Positions 35,386 through 44,830 of a stretch of 53,846 bases of DNA are shown piece by piece. Position 1 is the stretch's first letter. The number at the start of each line of letters is the position of its first letter. The stretch covers positions 1-53,846 of the forward strand of contig FR888067.1 of NCBI GenBank assembly GCA_000431335.1, in the 5' to 3' direction. Made by a program: the position numbers and the translations under genes. The notes beneath the pieces were generated by a model. It saw nothing but the letters and a program-made list of their open reading frames with translations, was not told where the DNA came from and did not search any database. The DNA comes from Clostridium sp. CAG:343 (lineage in GTDB: Bacteria > Bacillota > Clostridia > TANB77 > CAG-508).

Positions 35386-37134
35386 ATGAAAAATAAAACA
35401 TTACAAAGAGTTTATAAAATGTTAAAACCACAAACAAAGGCAATAATTATCATATCAATTTTATCAATTATTATTAATATTGGAGAAGTAATAAAACCAT
35501 ATTTGATTAAGATTGTTATGGATGACTATTTGAGTAGTGGATTATGGCAAAAAGGAATTATATCAATAGGAATTATAGGATCTATTTATATTGCTATTGT
35601 ATTAATAGGAAATATTTTAGATTTTATAGTAACTACTTCAACAAGCATGATGGGAGAAAACGTTATTTACTCAATCAGAAATAAATTATACAAATATATT
35701 CAATATACTAATATTCCTTTTCATGATAAGACGCCATCTGGAACGTTGTTTGTTAGAATTACAAGTGATGTAGAAGATATTACAACTCTTTTTAAAGATG
35801 TTATTACAACATTTGTAAAAGATATAGTATTGATTATTGTATTTGCAACAATGATGCTAGTACTTGATTATAGACTAGCATGCTTATGTTTTTTACTTGT
35901 TCCATTTGTTATTTTTACATCAATTTTGATTACTAAAATTAGTAATCAAGTACAAGAATATTCTAAAAAAGTAAAAACAAAGTTAAATATATTTTTAGCA
36001 GAATCAATTTATGGTGTAAAATTAATAAAAATATTTAATAGACAAAAAGAGAAGGAAAAGGAATGTGAAAAGCTATGCAATAAGTTTTGGAAATCAAGAG
36101 TTCCAACAGCATTTACAGAGGGCTTTTTAGTTGCGTTTATGTTGATATTTGAAAATTTAGGAGTATCAATTATTATATGGGCTACTATAAATCATTTATT
36201 TGGAATTAGTTTAGAAGTAGGTGTTATTTATATATTTATTACTTATATAAAGCAAATATTTGAACCGATTAATCGTATTGTAGAAAATTTTGAAACGATA
36301 CAAGAAGCATTAGTTTCAGTTAATAAAATATATGACATTTTAGAACATAAAGAATATCTAGAAGATTTTGAAGATGGAATCAAATTAAAAGAAATAAAAG
36401 GAAAAATTGAATTTAAAAATGTGTGGTTTGCTTATGAGGGAGAGAATTGGATTTTAAAAGATGTAAGTTTTACAATTGAACCTGGACAGAGTATAGCTTT
36501 GGTTGGCAAAACTGGTTCAGGAAAAACAACAATTATTAATTTAATTAATAGATTTTATGAAGTGCAAAAAGGAGAAATTTTATTAGATGGTATAAATATA
36601 AAACAAATTAATTTACGTTTGCTTAGAAAAAAAGTAGGAGTTATTCTTCAAGATCCATTTATTTTTGCCAAAACAATTAAAGAAAATATAGAATTAAATG
36701 AAAATTTATCAGAACAGGCAATCATGGAAACAATAAGACTATCATCAGCAGAAAAATTCATAGAATCTCTTCCAAATGGTATATATGAAATAGCGCAAGA
36801 AAGGGGAAGTTCATTCTCAGCTGGACAAAAACAATTATTAGCTTTTGCAAGAATATTTGCTCATAATCCATCTATATTTATATTAGATGAAGCAACAGCA
36901 AATATTGATACTCAAACAGAAGAACTAATTCAAAAGTCAATTGATAAAATATCAAAGGAGAAAACATCTATCTTTATTGCTCATAGGCTTTCTACTATTA
37001 TTAATGTAAACAAAATTATAGTATTGGATAATGGAAGGATTATTGAAGAAGGAAGTCATAAGGAGCTGATAAATATTCCAAATGGATATTATAATAAATT
37101 ATATAATGCATATTATGAAAGTTTAACTGCATAA
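35386..37134 (+). CDS. ABC exporter half-transporter, catalytic partner
   Basis: A 582-residue protein: six membrane helices (about 18-310) and a nucleotide-binding domain with Walker A GKTGSGKTT, a variant signature FSAGQKQ, and Walker B FILDEATANID with the catalytic Glu. Walker B, catalytic Glu and variant signature complement the degenerate first subunit. This is the BmrD/YheH-like arrangement of heterodimeric drug or lipid exporters. The ATG at 35386 has AAGGAG eight bases upstream; the frame is open further upstream but overlaps the first subunit. A terminator follows at 37145-37182. The substrate is unknown. Confidence 0.92.
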   Translation: MKNKTLQRVYKMLKPQTKAIIIISILSIIINIGEVIKPYLIKIVMDDYLSSGLWQKGIISIGIIGSIYIAIVLIGNILDFIVTTSTSMMGENVIYSIRNKLYKYIQYTNIPFHDKTPSGTLFVRITSDVEDITTLFKDVITTFVKDIVLIIVFATMMLVLDYRLACLCFLLVPFVIFTSILITKISNQVQEYSKKVKTKLNIFLAESIYGVKLIKIFNRQKEKEKECEKLCNKFWKSRVPTAFTEGFLVAFMLIFENLGVSIIIWATINHLFGISLEVGVIYIFITYIKQIFEPINRIVENFETIQEALVSVNKIYDILEHKEYLEDFEDGIKLKEIKGKIEFKNVWFAYEGENWILKDVSFTIEPGQSIALVGKTGSGKTTIINLINRFYEVQKGEILLDGINIKQINLRLLRKKVGVILQDPFIFAKTIKENIELNENLSEQAIMETIRLSSAEKFIESLPNGIYEIAQERGSSFSAGQKQLLAFARIFAHNPSIFILDEATANIDTQTEELIQKSIDKISKEKTSIFIAHRLSTIINVNKIIVLDNGRIIEEGSHKELINIPNGYYNKLYNAYYESLTA

Positions 37135-37144
37135 TTACTATAAT

Positions 37145-37182
37145 AAAAAAGATAAAAAAATTAATTTTTTATCTTTTTTATA
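37145..37182 (+). terminator. Terminator after the ABC exporter pair
   Basis: An A/T-rich stem around GATAAAAAA/TTTTTTATC (37145-37160 with 37164-37179), ending in a T run. Confidence 0.7.
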
Positions 37183-37271
37183 TTGACAACAACTAGAATA
37201 TATGATTAAATATCAACCATAAGCAAAAAGACAAGTTTTACTTATTAATTACTACGAAGGGAGGTGAATTT

Positions 37272-37841
37272 ATGGAAGAAAATGTTACAATTATGACTGT
37301 ATTACAGGAACTTAGAGAATTTAGAAACGAAAATAACAAGCGTTGGGAAGAAAATGATAGACGCTGGGAGGAAAACAATAAGTGCTGGGAAGAAAATGAT
37401 AAACGCTGGGAAGAAAACAATAAACGCTGGGAGGAAAACGATAAGCGATGGGCTCAGAATGAAAAACGTTGGATACAAAATGAAAAAATATTAGAATTAA
37501 TGGACAGCAGATTAGATTTGGCAGACAGTAGGCTAGATTCTATAGAAAAAGTAGTATCAAATTTAGAGGAAGAAAGAAAAAGAGACAGAAAAGAAATTTT
37601 AGATGTTTTAGATACAATGCAAAAAAGCATTGATAAACAATTTAAAAATATGCACAATTATATGAATGCTCAATTTGAAAAGTTTGATGCAATAAACGCA
37701 GTAAATAACATAGAACATACTGAATTCAAGCAGTTACTTCAAGCATATGGAATTAGAATGAATTTACAAAACTCTAGAATAGTACATTTAGAAGATTGGA
37801 AAAATGGATTAGAGGATAATGATATAATATTAGCTCACTAA
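37272..37841 (+). CDS. Coiled-coil protein with seven-residue tryptophan repeats
   Basis: A 189-residue, highly charged protein. Residues about 20-70 are seven to eight tandem copies of a seven-residue unit of the form NNKRWEE or NDKRWEE, encoded by near-identical 21-base DNA repeats (about 37330-37485). A second heptad-like region (MDSRLDLADSRLDSIEK) and a helical tail follow. There is no signal or membrane segment. It probably forms an elongated coiled coil; the function is unknown. A very strong GGGAGGTG site precedes the ATG. It stands alone between a terminator and the ileS T-box. Confidence 0.75.
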   Translation: MEENVTIMTVLQELREFRNENNKRWEENDRRWEENNKCWEENDKRWEENNKRWEENDKRWAQNEKRWIQNEKILELMDSRLDLADSRLDSIEKVVSNLEEERKRDRKEILDVLDTMQKSIDKQFKNMHNYMNAQFEKFDAINAVNNIEHTEFKQLLQAYGIRMNLQNSRIVHLEDWKNGLEDNDIILAH

Positions 37842-37917
37842 AAAATATTAATAAAAGTAAATAATAAGTAATAATATAAGAAGTATAAAAAATAATAAAA
37901 AATAAATAATTAAAGTA

Positions 37918-37945
37918 TTGCAAAACATAAAAAATGTGATATAAT
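37918..37945 (+). promoter_or_regulatory. Promoter of the T-box/ileS transcript
   Basis: TTGCAA (37918-37923), 16 bases, TATAAT (37940-37945), just before the T-box leader. Confidence 0.6.
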
Positions 37946-37954
37946 ATTTAACAT

Positions 37955-38224
37955 AAATGAAAAAACTATAACAAGGACACGGTAAATAATTAAGTATCTT
38001 AAAGAGAGCCAAAGGTTGGTGCGATTTGGTAAGTAAAAATTATTTATTATCACCTTAGTTTGTTACTAGTTGAAAAGATAAAGTAAGCTAGTCGTATACC
38101 TGCGTTAAAGGGAAAAGAGAGAGTGGATTGTATTGTAAAAAATATATATTTACTAACTTAGGTGGTACCGCGGAATAGAAAAATCTTTTCGTCCTAATAA
38201 AAAAATAGGATGAAGAGATTTTTT
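37955..38224 (+). promoter_or_regulatory. T-box leader of ileS
   Basis: The 455-base gap before ileS holds a T-box riboswitch. The diagnostic T-box sequence AGGTGGTACCGCGG is at 38160-38173. It is followed by a terminator (AATCTTTTCGTCCTA pairing with TAGGATGAAGAGATT, 38182-38218, then T run). The upstream part contains stem I features, including AGAGAGCC near 38003 and a GNGA-like distal region. Uncharged tRNA-Ile binding would favour the antiterminator and raise ileS expression. I could not place the specifier codon with certainty. Confidence 0.9.
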
Positions 38225-38297
38225 ATATTCTTTAGAAATCTTTTAAAAGATAAGTGTCAAAAAACAAATAGCCCAAACAGGGAGAAGGAGGAGTTTT

Positions 38298-41200
38298 ATG
38301 TATAAAAAAGTAGAATTGAAAAATGGATTTGTTGGCATGGAACAGGAAGTAGCTAAAAAATGGAAGGAAAAAGACATTATAAAAAAGAATTTTGCAATGA
38401 ATGAAGGAAAAAGATATTTCACTTTTTATGATGGACCACCAACAGCCAATGGAAAACCACATGTTGGACACATCGAGACAAGAGTTATGAAAGACATTAT
38501 TCCAAGATATAAAGTTATGAAAGGATATCATGTAGACAGAAAAGCTGGATGGGACACACAAGGTTTACCAGTAGAATTGGAAATTGAAAAAAAACTAGGA
38601 ATATCTGGAAAACAACAAATTGAAGAATATGGAGTAGAGAAATTTGTAAAAGAATGTAAAGAAAGTGTTTTTACATATGTAAATATGTGGGAAGATATGA
38701 CTAACAAAGTTGGATATTGGGTAGACATGGAACATCCATATATAACATATGAAAACAAATATATTGAATCAGTATGGTGGGGAATTTCTCAAATGTGGAA
38801 AAAGGGTCTTTTATACGAAGGACATAAAGTTATGCCATATTGTCCAAGATGTGGTACAGCTCTTTCTTCTCATGAAGTAGCTCAAGGATATAAAGATGTT
38901 AAAGACTTAACTTGTATTGCTAAATTTAAAATAGTAGATGAAGATAAATATATTTTGGCATGGACAACAACTCCATGGACACTTCCATCTAATTTAGCTT
39001 TATGTGTTAATAAATCATATGATTATGTAGAAGTAAAAGCAAATGTTGGAACAAGTGAGGATCCTAAATTTGAAACTTATATTTTAGCAAAAGACTTGAC
39101 TGAGAAAGTATTAAAAGATATACCATATGAAATTCAAAAAACATTTAAAGGAGAAGAATTATTAGGAATTAAATATGAACAACTAATGCCATTTGCAAAA
39201 GTAGAAGGAAAAGCTTTTGTAGTAATTCATGGAGATTATGTTAATTTAGAAGATGGTACAGGAATTGTTCATATTGCACCTGCTTATGGTGAAGATGATA
39301 GTTTAGTATCTAAACAAAATGGAATAGCATTTGTAAATTTGGTTGATAAAGAGGGAAAATTTGTTAAAGAAGTAGAACCATGGCAAGGAAGATTTGTAAG
39401 AGATTGTAATGAAGATATTTGCAAATGGCTTAAAGAAAAAGGAAAATTATTTAGTAAAGAAAAACATATGCACTCTTATCCTCATTGCTGGAGATGTGAT
39501 ACACCACTTTTATATTATCCAAAAGAAAGTTGGTTTGTTGCAATGACTAAGTTAAGAGACAACTTACTTGCAAATAACGATAAAATAAATTGGTATCCAG
39601 AAACAATAAAAACAGGAAGATTTGGAAAATTCTTAGAGAATGTTATTGATTGGGGAATTTCAAGAGATAGATATTGGGGAACACCATTACCAATTTGGCA
39701 TTGTGAATGTGGTCATCAAGAATGTATAGGAAGCATAGAAGAATTAAAGCAAAAAGCAGTTGATTGTCCAGATGATATTGAACTTCATAAACCTTATATT
39801 GATGAAGTACATTTAAAATGCCCAGAATGTGGTAAAAAAATGACAAGATTCAAAGAAGTAATAGATGTATGGTTTGATTCAGGTTCAATGCCATTTGCTC
39901 AATTACATTATCCATTTGAAAACAAAGAAGAGTTTGAAAAACATTTCCCAGCACAATTTATTTCAGAAGCAGTTGATCAAACAAGAGGATGGTTCTATAC
40001 TTTACTTGCAATATCAACATGTATTTTTGATAAAACTCCATATGAAAATTGTATTGTTTTAGGACATATACTTGATGAAAAAGGACAAAAAATGTCAAAA
40101 TCTAAAGGCAATGGAGTAGACCCTATGATTTTATTAGAACAGGTAGGAGCAGATGCAACTAGATGGCATTTCTATACTGTATCAGCACCATGGCTTCCAA
40201 CAAGATTGGGATTAAGCAATGTACAAGAAACACAAAGAGGATTTTTAAGTACACTTTGGAATGTATATTCATTCTATGTTTTATATGCAGAAATTGATCA
40301 ATTTAATCCACTAGAATATAAAGAGTTTAAACCAACAAATATAATGGATAAATGGATAATTTCTAAATTAAACACATTAACAAAAGAAGTGGATGAAAAA
40401 TTAGCAAGTTATGACATTACATCAGCAGCATTACAAATAGAAAGCTTTACAGATGAACTTTCTAACTGGTACGTACGTAGAAATAGAGAAAGATTTTGGT
40501 CACAAGAATTAACAGAAGAAAAAATAGGTGCATACTGCACATTATATAAAGTATTAACTACATTAATAAAAATATCAGCACCATTTGTACCATTTATAAC
40601 AGATGAAATATACCAAAATTTAGTAGTAGGATTAGACAAAGAAGCACCAGAAAGTGTTCACTTATGCTTATGGCCAGAAGTTAATAATGAAGATATCAAC
40701 CCAGAACTTGAAAAAGAAATGGACTTAGCATATAAAATAGTAAAACTAGGAAGAAGTGCAAGAAATGCAGCTAATATTAAGAATAGACAACCATTATCAG
40801 AAATGTTAATTTCGGTAGATACATTACCTAAATATTATGAAGATATTGTAAAAGATGAATTGAATGTAAAGAAAATTGAATTTGGAGCAGAAATGTCCGA
40901 ATATGTAAATTTTGAAATTAAGCCAAATTTACCAGTATTAGGTAAAGAATATGGTAAGTTAATTCCAAAAATAAAACAGGAAATTGCAAATAAAAATCAA
41001 ATGGATTTAGCAAACAAAGTGAAAAATGGAGAAGCAGAATATATTGAAATAGAAGATAAACAAATCCCATTAAATTCGGATAATTTACTTATAACAATGC
41101 AAGGAAAAGAAGGATTTGCATTTAGTGGAGAAGGAGAAATAGGAGTTGTTTTAGATACTCATATTACAGATGAATTGAAAAAAGAAGGATATGTAAGAGA

Positions 41201-41438
41201 AATTCTATCAAAAGTTCAAAATATGAGAAAAGATAAAGGATTTGAAGTACTAGATAATATTAATTTATATATATCAGGAAATGCAATGCTTGAAGAAGTA
41301 ATTAAACAAAATGCTGAATTAATAAAACATGATACATTAGCAATAAATATTATCTATAACCAAGACAGAAAAGAATATACTGAAACTAATATTAATGGTG
41401 AAACGCTTAATATAGATGTAGAAGTTGTAAATAAGTAA
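38298..41438 (+). CDS. ileS: Isoleucine--tRNA ligase, long (IleS2-like) type
   Basis: A 1046-residue class I synthetase. The HIGH-type motif is HVGH (about 55-58), the KMSKS motif is GQKMSKSKGN (about 595-604), and an editing domain lies between with DYVNLEDGTGIVHIAPAYGEDD. Four cysteine pairs (CPRCG, CECGHQEC, CPECG) suggest zinc sites. The C-terminal region is of the eukaryote-like IleS2 form, longer than the Bacillus-type IleS1 (about 920 aa). IleS2 enzymes are known to be less sensitive to mupirocin. AAGGAGG precedes the ATG. It is controlled by the upstream T-box. Confidence 0.95.
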   Translation: MYKKVELKNGFVGMEQEVAKKWKEKDIIKKNFAMNEGKRYFTFYDGPPTANGKPHVGHIETRVMKDIIPRYKVMKGYHVDRKAGWDTQGLPVELEIEKKLGISGKQQIEEYGVEKFVKECKESVFTYVNMWEDMTNKVGYWVDMEHPYITYENKYIESVWWGISQMWKKGLLYEGHKVMPYCPRCGTALSSHEVAQGYKDVKDLTCIAKFKIVDEDKYILAWTTTPWTLPSNLALCVNKSYDYVEVKANVGTSEDPKFETYILAKDLTEKVLKDIPYEIQKTFKGEELLGIKYEQLMPFAKVEGKAFVVIHGDYVNLEDGTGIVHIAPAYGEDDSLVSKQNGIAFVNLVDKEGKFVKEVEPWQGRFVRDCNEDICKWLKEKGKLFSKEKHMHSYPHCWRCDTPLLYYPKESWFVAMTKLRDNLLANNDKINWYPETIKTGRFGKFLENVIDWGISRDRYWGTPLPIWHCECGHQECIGSIEELKQKAVDCPDDIELHKPYIDEVHLKCPECGKKMTRFKEVIDVWFDSGSMPFAQLHYPFENKEEFEKHFPAQFISEAVDQTRGWFYTLLAISTCIFDKTPYENCIVLGHILDEKGQKMSKSKGNGVDPMILLEQVGADATRWHFYTVSAPWLPTRLGLSNVQETQRGFLSTLWNVYSFYVLYAEIDQFNPLEYKEFKPTNIMDKWIISKLNTLTKEVDEKLASYDITSAALQIESFTDELSNWYVRRNRERFWSQELTEEKIGAYCTLYKVLTTLIKISAPFVPFITDEIYQNLVVGLDKEAPESVHLCLWPEVNNEDINPELEKEMDLAYKIVKLGRSARNAANIKNRQPLSEMLISVDTLPKYYEDIVKDELNVKKIEFGAEMSEYVNFEIKPNLPVLGKEYGKLIPKIKQEIANKNQMDLANKVKNGEAEYIEIEDKQIPLNSDNLLITMQGKEGFAFSGEGEIGVVLDTHITDELKKEGYVREILSKVQNMRKDKGFEVLDNINLYISGNAMLEEVIKQNAELIKHDTLAINIIYNQDRKEYTETNINGETLNIDVEVVNK

Positions 41439-41447
41439 GAAAACATA

Positions 41448-41496
41448 AAAAAGCTAAAAATTGTTTTAATTAAACGATTTTTAGCTTTTTTTAAAT
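41448..41496 (+). terminator. Terminator after ileS
   Basis: AAAAAGCTAAAAAT (41448-41461) pairs with ATTTTTAGCTTTTT (41477-41490), then a T run. Confidence 0.8.
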
Positions 41497-41581
41497 ATAT
41501 TAGACAATAACTATGCAAATAAAAAGAAATATGTTAAAATATTTTTATGTTTAATATAAAAATAAGAGGGGGATTATTAAT

Positions 41582-43087
41582 ATGTCAAAAGTTTTAGAAG
41601 ATATATCAAGAACATTTAATGAATTTCTATTATTACCAAATTTAACAGATGAAAGATGTATCCCAAGTAAGGTATCTTTAAAAACACCACTTGTTAAATT
41701 TAAAAAAGGAGAAGAAGCAAAATATTATGCAAATGTTCCTATGGTATCTGCAATAATGCAATCAGTATCAGGAGAAGAAATGGGAATTGCATTAGCAAGA
41801 GAAGGAGGAGTTGCATTTATATATGGTTCACAATCAATTGAATCACAAGCTAAAATGGTTAGACATGTAAAGAAACATAAAGCAGGATTTGTTGTTAGTG
41901 ATTCAAATGTAAAATCAGGAACACCATTAAAAGATGTAGTAGAATTAGTTAAAAAAACGGGACATTCAACAGTAATCATTACAGAAGATGGAACAGCAAG
42001 AGGAAAATTTGTAGGTTTAGTTACAGATAAAGATTACAGAATATCAAGAGATGATTTTGAATCACCAATTGATAATTTTATGACACCAAAAGAAAAAGTA
42101 GTATGGGCTAAAGAAGGAATTAATTTATCAGAGGCAAATGATATTATCTGGAAAAATAAGATTGCATGTTTACCAATTTTAGATGAAGAAGAAAAACTAA
42201 AATATTTAGTATTTCGTAAAGATTATGAAGAAAGAAAAAATAATCCAAATTCTTTATTAGATGAAAATAAAAGATATATTGTTGGTGCTGGAATTAATAC
42301 TAGAGATTATGAAGAAAGAATACCAGCTTTAGTAGAAGCAGGAGTTGATATGATTTGTATGGATTCTTCAGATGGATATTCAGTATGGCAAAAAAATACA
42401 ATTGATTTTGTAAGAGAAAAATATGGAGATTCTGTAAAAATAGGCGCTGGAAATGTTGTAGATAAAGAAGGATTTTTATATTTAGCAGAAGCTGGTGCAG
42501 ACTTTATAAAAGTAGGAGTAGGTGGAGGCTCTATCTGCATTACTCGTGAAACAAAAGGAATAGGAAGAGGACAAGCTTCAGCATTAATTGATGTTGTAAA
42601 AGCTCGTGATGAATATTTTGAAAAAACAGGAGTATATATTCCAATTTGCTCAGACGGTGGAATAGTACATGATCATCATATAACAATTGCATTAGCATTA
42701 GGAGCAGATTTTGTAATGATGGGAAGATATTTTGCAAGATTTGATGAAAGCCCAACAAGAGTTGTTAAAAAAGGGAATGGCTATGTAAAAGAATATTGGG
42801 GAGAAGGCTCAAACAGAGCTAGAAATTGGCAAAGATATGATATGGGAGGAGATAAGAAGCTTTCGTTTGAAGAGGGAGTTGATTCTTATATTCCATATGC
42901 TGGAAGATTAAAAGATAATTTGGCAATTACAGTAGCAAAAATAAAATCAACTATGTGTAATTGTGGAAGCATTACTATTCCAGAATTGCATGAAAAAGCA
43001 AGATTGACCCTTGTGTCTGATGTTAGTATTTCAGAAGGTAGTGCACATGATGTTATTTTAAAGGAAATTGATAGTCAATATACATAA
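41582..43087 (+). CDS. guaB: Inosine-5'-monophosphate dehydrogenase
   Basis: A 501-residue enzyme converting IMP to XMP in guanine nucleotide synthesis. The substrate loop is VGGGSICITRE, with the catalytic Cys near residue 319. Two CBS domains are inserted at about 100-225 (TDKDYRISRDD, ACLPILDEEE). The flap carries the Arg-Tyr segment NWQRYDMGG, and YIPYAGRLKDN follows. The N-terminus is a variant form (DISRTFNEFLLLPNLT), as in the long IMPDH subgroup of some Clostridia. AGAGGGGGA precedes the ATG. It is monocistronic, with a terminator after the stop. Confidence 0.94.
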   Translation: MSKVLEDISRTFNEFLLLPNLTDERCIPSKVSLKTPLVKFKKGEEAKYYANVPMVSAIMQSVSGEEMGIALAREGGVAFIYGSQSIESQAKMVRHVKKHKAGFVVSDSNVKSGTPLKDVVELVKKTGHSTVIITEDGTARGKFVGLVTDKDYRISRDDFESPIDNFMTPKEKVVWAKEGINLSEANDIIWKNKIACLPILDEEEKLKYLVFRKDYEERKNNPNSLLDENKRYIVGAGINTRDYEERIPALVEAGVDMICMDSSDGYSVWQKNTIDFVREKYGDSVKIGAGNVVDKEGFLYLAEAGADFIKVGVGGGSICITRETKGIGRGQASALIDVVKARDEYFEKTGVYIPICSDGGIVHDHHITIALALGADFVMMGRYFARFDESPTRVVKKGNGYVKEYWGEGSNRARNWQRYDMGGDKKLSFEEGVDSYIPYAGRLKDNLAITVAKIKSTMCNCGSITIPELHEKARLTLVSDVSISEGSAHDVILKEIDSQYT

Positions 43088-43090
43088 AAG

Positions 43091-43121
43091 AAAACTCGAC
43101 TCTACTAAGAGCCGAGTTTTT
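43091..43121. terminator. Convergent terminator between guaB and the kinase-like gene
   Basis: AAAACTCG (43091-43098) pairs with CGAGTTTT (43113-43120), extended by an inner CTCT/AGAG pair, with T tracts on both strands. Confidence 0.75.
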
Positions 43122-43130
43122 ATGGATTAC

Positions 43131-43772
43131 CTAAAAGATATTTAATGATTCAAGCTGATCTTTTGCCGCTTGAAAAACCTCTTTTTGATTAAGTTTAGTT
43201 GAATCAATATACAGATGTTTAGCATTATTAAATGGTGCTAAATCTGTATTGTTTCCAGCTATACATTCTGCATAAGCTCTTCTAGTCTCAACTTCCTGCT
43301 TACGTATATAAGCTGGATATTCAAATTTGTCCGCGTCTGGATCGTTGGAAATCCTGGAATATGCGGTTTTAGCCTCTGCTACCATATGAATGATAACATC
43401 AGCTTGTGGAAGCTCAGTTGTGCGGTTTAAATCCTCAATCCAAGAATAGCTAAATCCCTGAACTGCACCGTGGACAAAAGAGTCCAAAAAACATCGTTGA
43501 GTTAAAACAATGTCAAATTCACCGGATTTCAGAACTTCTTTCAATTCTGTTCCAAAAATACGATTGTCAACTGCAAACAGTAGACGATCGGTATATGAAT
43601 CTGTAGACTTATCTAATAGGTCAGATACAATATAACGATCATGAGGTAAACGATCTCGCTTAACTTTCAAACCTTTTTCTTCAAACCAGGTTTTTAAAGA
43701 ATCAACTAAAGTTGTTTTGCCAGAACCATCCAATCCTGAGATGGCAACCCATAAAGTTTTTTTATTTTTCAT
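43131..43772 (-). CDS. Thymidylate kinase-like P-loop nucleotide kinase, probably acquired
   Basis: A 213-residue P-loop kinase. Walker A GLDGSGKTTLVDS (about 13-25), DRLPHDRY, DRLLFAVDNR and TQRCFLDS correspond to the dTMP kinase core, so it probably phosphorylates a deoxynucleoside monophosphate. A separate genuine tmk is likely elsewhere, so the true substrate may differ. Codon use is strikingly unlike the neighbours, with many C- and G-ending codons (for example GAC GCG GAC, CTT CCG-type contexts). This suggests recent transfer from a genome with more GC. AGGGAGGACAT precedes the ATG. Confidence 0.75.
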   Translation of the reverse strand: MKNKKTLWVAISGLDGSGKTTLVDSLKTWFEEKGLKVKRDRLPHDRYIVSDLLDKSTDSYTDRLLFAVDNRIFGTELKEVLKSGEFDIVLTQRCFLDSFVHGAVQGFSYSWIEDLNRTTELPQADVIIHMVAEAKTAYSRISNDPDADKFEYPAYIRKQEVETRRAYAECIAGNNTDLAPFNNAKHLYIDSTKLNQKEVFQAAKDQLESLNIF

Positions 43773-43877
43773 AAAATTATGTCCTCCCTAAGATGTAATT
43801 GTCCTATTTAAATAAAAATAGGAATTATTAATAAAAAACTTAATCTAATTATACAATATTTTTGACATTATGTCAAA

Positions 43878-44759
43878 TTAAAATACTTTTACTTTATTTA
43901 TCCAATTGCTTAAAATATCAGTAGGAATTTGTAAATCTCCATATCCAACCCCAATATCTACATCAGGCTTATATTTGCCATGAAAGTCAGAACCACCTGA
44001 AATAAATAATTTGTTTTTTTTACAAATATTAAGAAGATTAAAATGCTGTTCATTTGAAAAAGTTGTATAATAACATTCAATACCATCAATTGAATAATTA
44101 TTAAGGATAAAGTTTAAAATATTATTAGCGTTATTCTTATATTCATAAATATGAGGTATAAAAACCAATCCACCGCATTGTTTTATTAAGTTGCTTGCAG
44201 TTTCAAAATCTGGAACAAAATCATCCATCTCAACATAAAGAGGTGTTTTTGGGTCAGACATATACTGCCTGTAAAATATTTTACTTGATTCCCAAGCTTC
44301 ATCAGAAATTAGTTTTCTATTTTCTGGAAGTTTTGTAATTTCTTTATGAAAAAAAACAGAAGCGAATGTATCTGAAGAAAATGTATCTAAACAATTATTA
44401 GAAAGTTTAATTCCATAGTTAATGCATTTTTTATATAATCTTTTAACTTCAATAAAATTTCTTTCAGCAGCTGGAATATAAACTTTCTTAACAAGATTGT
44501 TCATTTTTGCGTAGTCAATTCCATAGCCTAATATTTCAATTGGAATATTTAAAACTTTTGTATTAAGTTCGATACCAGGAATAATTTTACCATTATAAAA
44601 ATCTTTAACATTTTTATTTTCTAATTCTTTATATACCAATGCAGTATTATGATCTGTAATTGATATATAATCTAAATTTTTTTGTTGGCATTTTTTTAAA
44701 ACTGTTTCACAATTTTCAGTACCATCTGAGTAAGTTGTATGCATATGTAAATCAATCAT
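43878..44759 (-). CDS. PHP-domain metallophosphoesterase
   Basis: A protein of about 293 residues with the PHP fold. Metal-binding motifs are DLHMHTTYSDGT near the N-terminus, ITDHNT (about 37-42), PGIELNT, IPHIYE, and a final GGSDFHGKYKPD. Relatives hydrolyse phosphoesters such as nucleoside bisphosphates (YciV/RnaA-like) or act in polymerases; the substrate here is uncertain. I choose ATG 44759 because GGAG lies ten bases upstream; an in-frame TTG at 44768 abuts it. It is transcribed alone on the minus strand. Confidence 0.85.
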   Translation of the reverse strand: MIDLHMHTTYSDGTENCETVLKKCQQKNLDYISITDHNTALVYKELENKNVKDFYNGKIIPGIELNTKVLNIPIEILGYGIDYAKMNNLVKKVYIPAAERNFIEVKRLYKKCINYGIKLSNNCLDTFSSDTFASVFFHKEITKLPENRKLISDEAWESSKIFYRQYMSDPKTPLYVEMDDFVPDFETASNLIKQCGGLVFIPHIYEYKNNANNILNFILNNYSIDGIECYYTTFSNEQHFNLLNICKKNKLFISGGSDFHGKYKPDVDIGVGYGDLQIPTDILSNWINKVKVF

Positions 44760-44830
44760 AATATTCAATCTCCTTTTTTATAGTTTAATTGAATATTATA
44801 TTATCACTTTATAATAAAAATAACAAGCTT

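Noticed and set aside
37330..37485. Tandem 21-base units as a possible CRISPR array
   Set aside because: The units are contiguous with no spacers, keep one reading frame and encode a heptad repeat protein. No cas genes are present.
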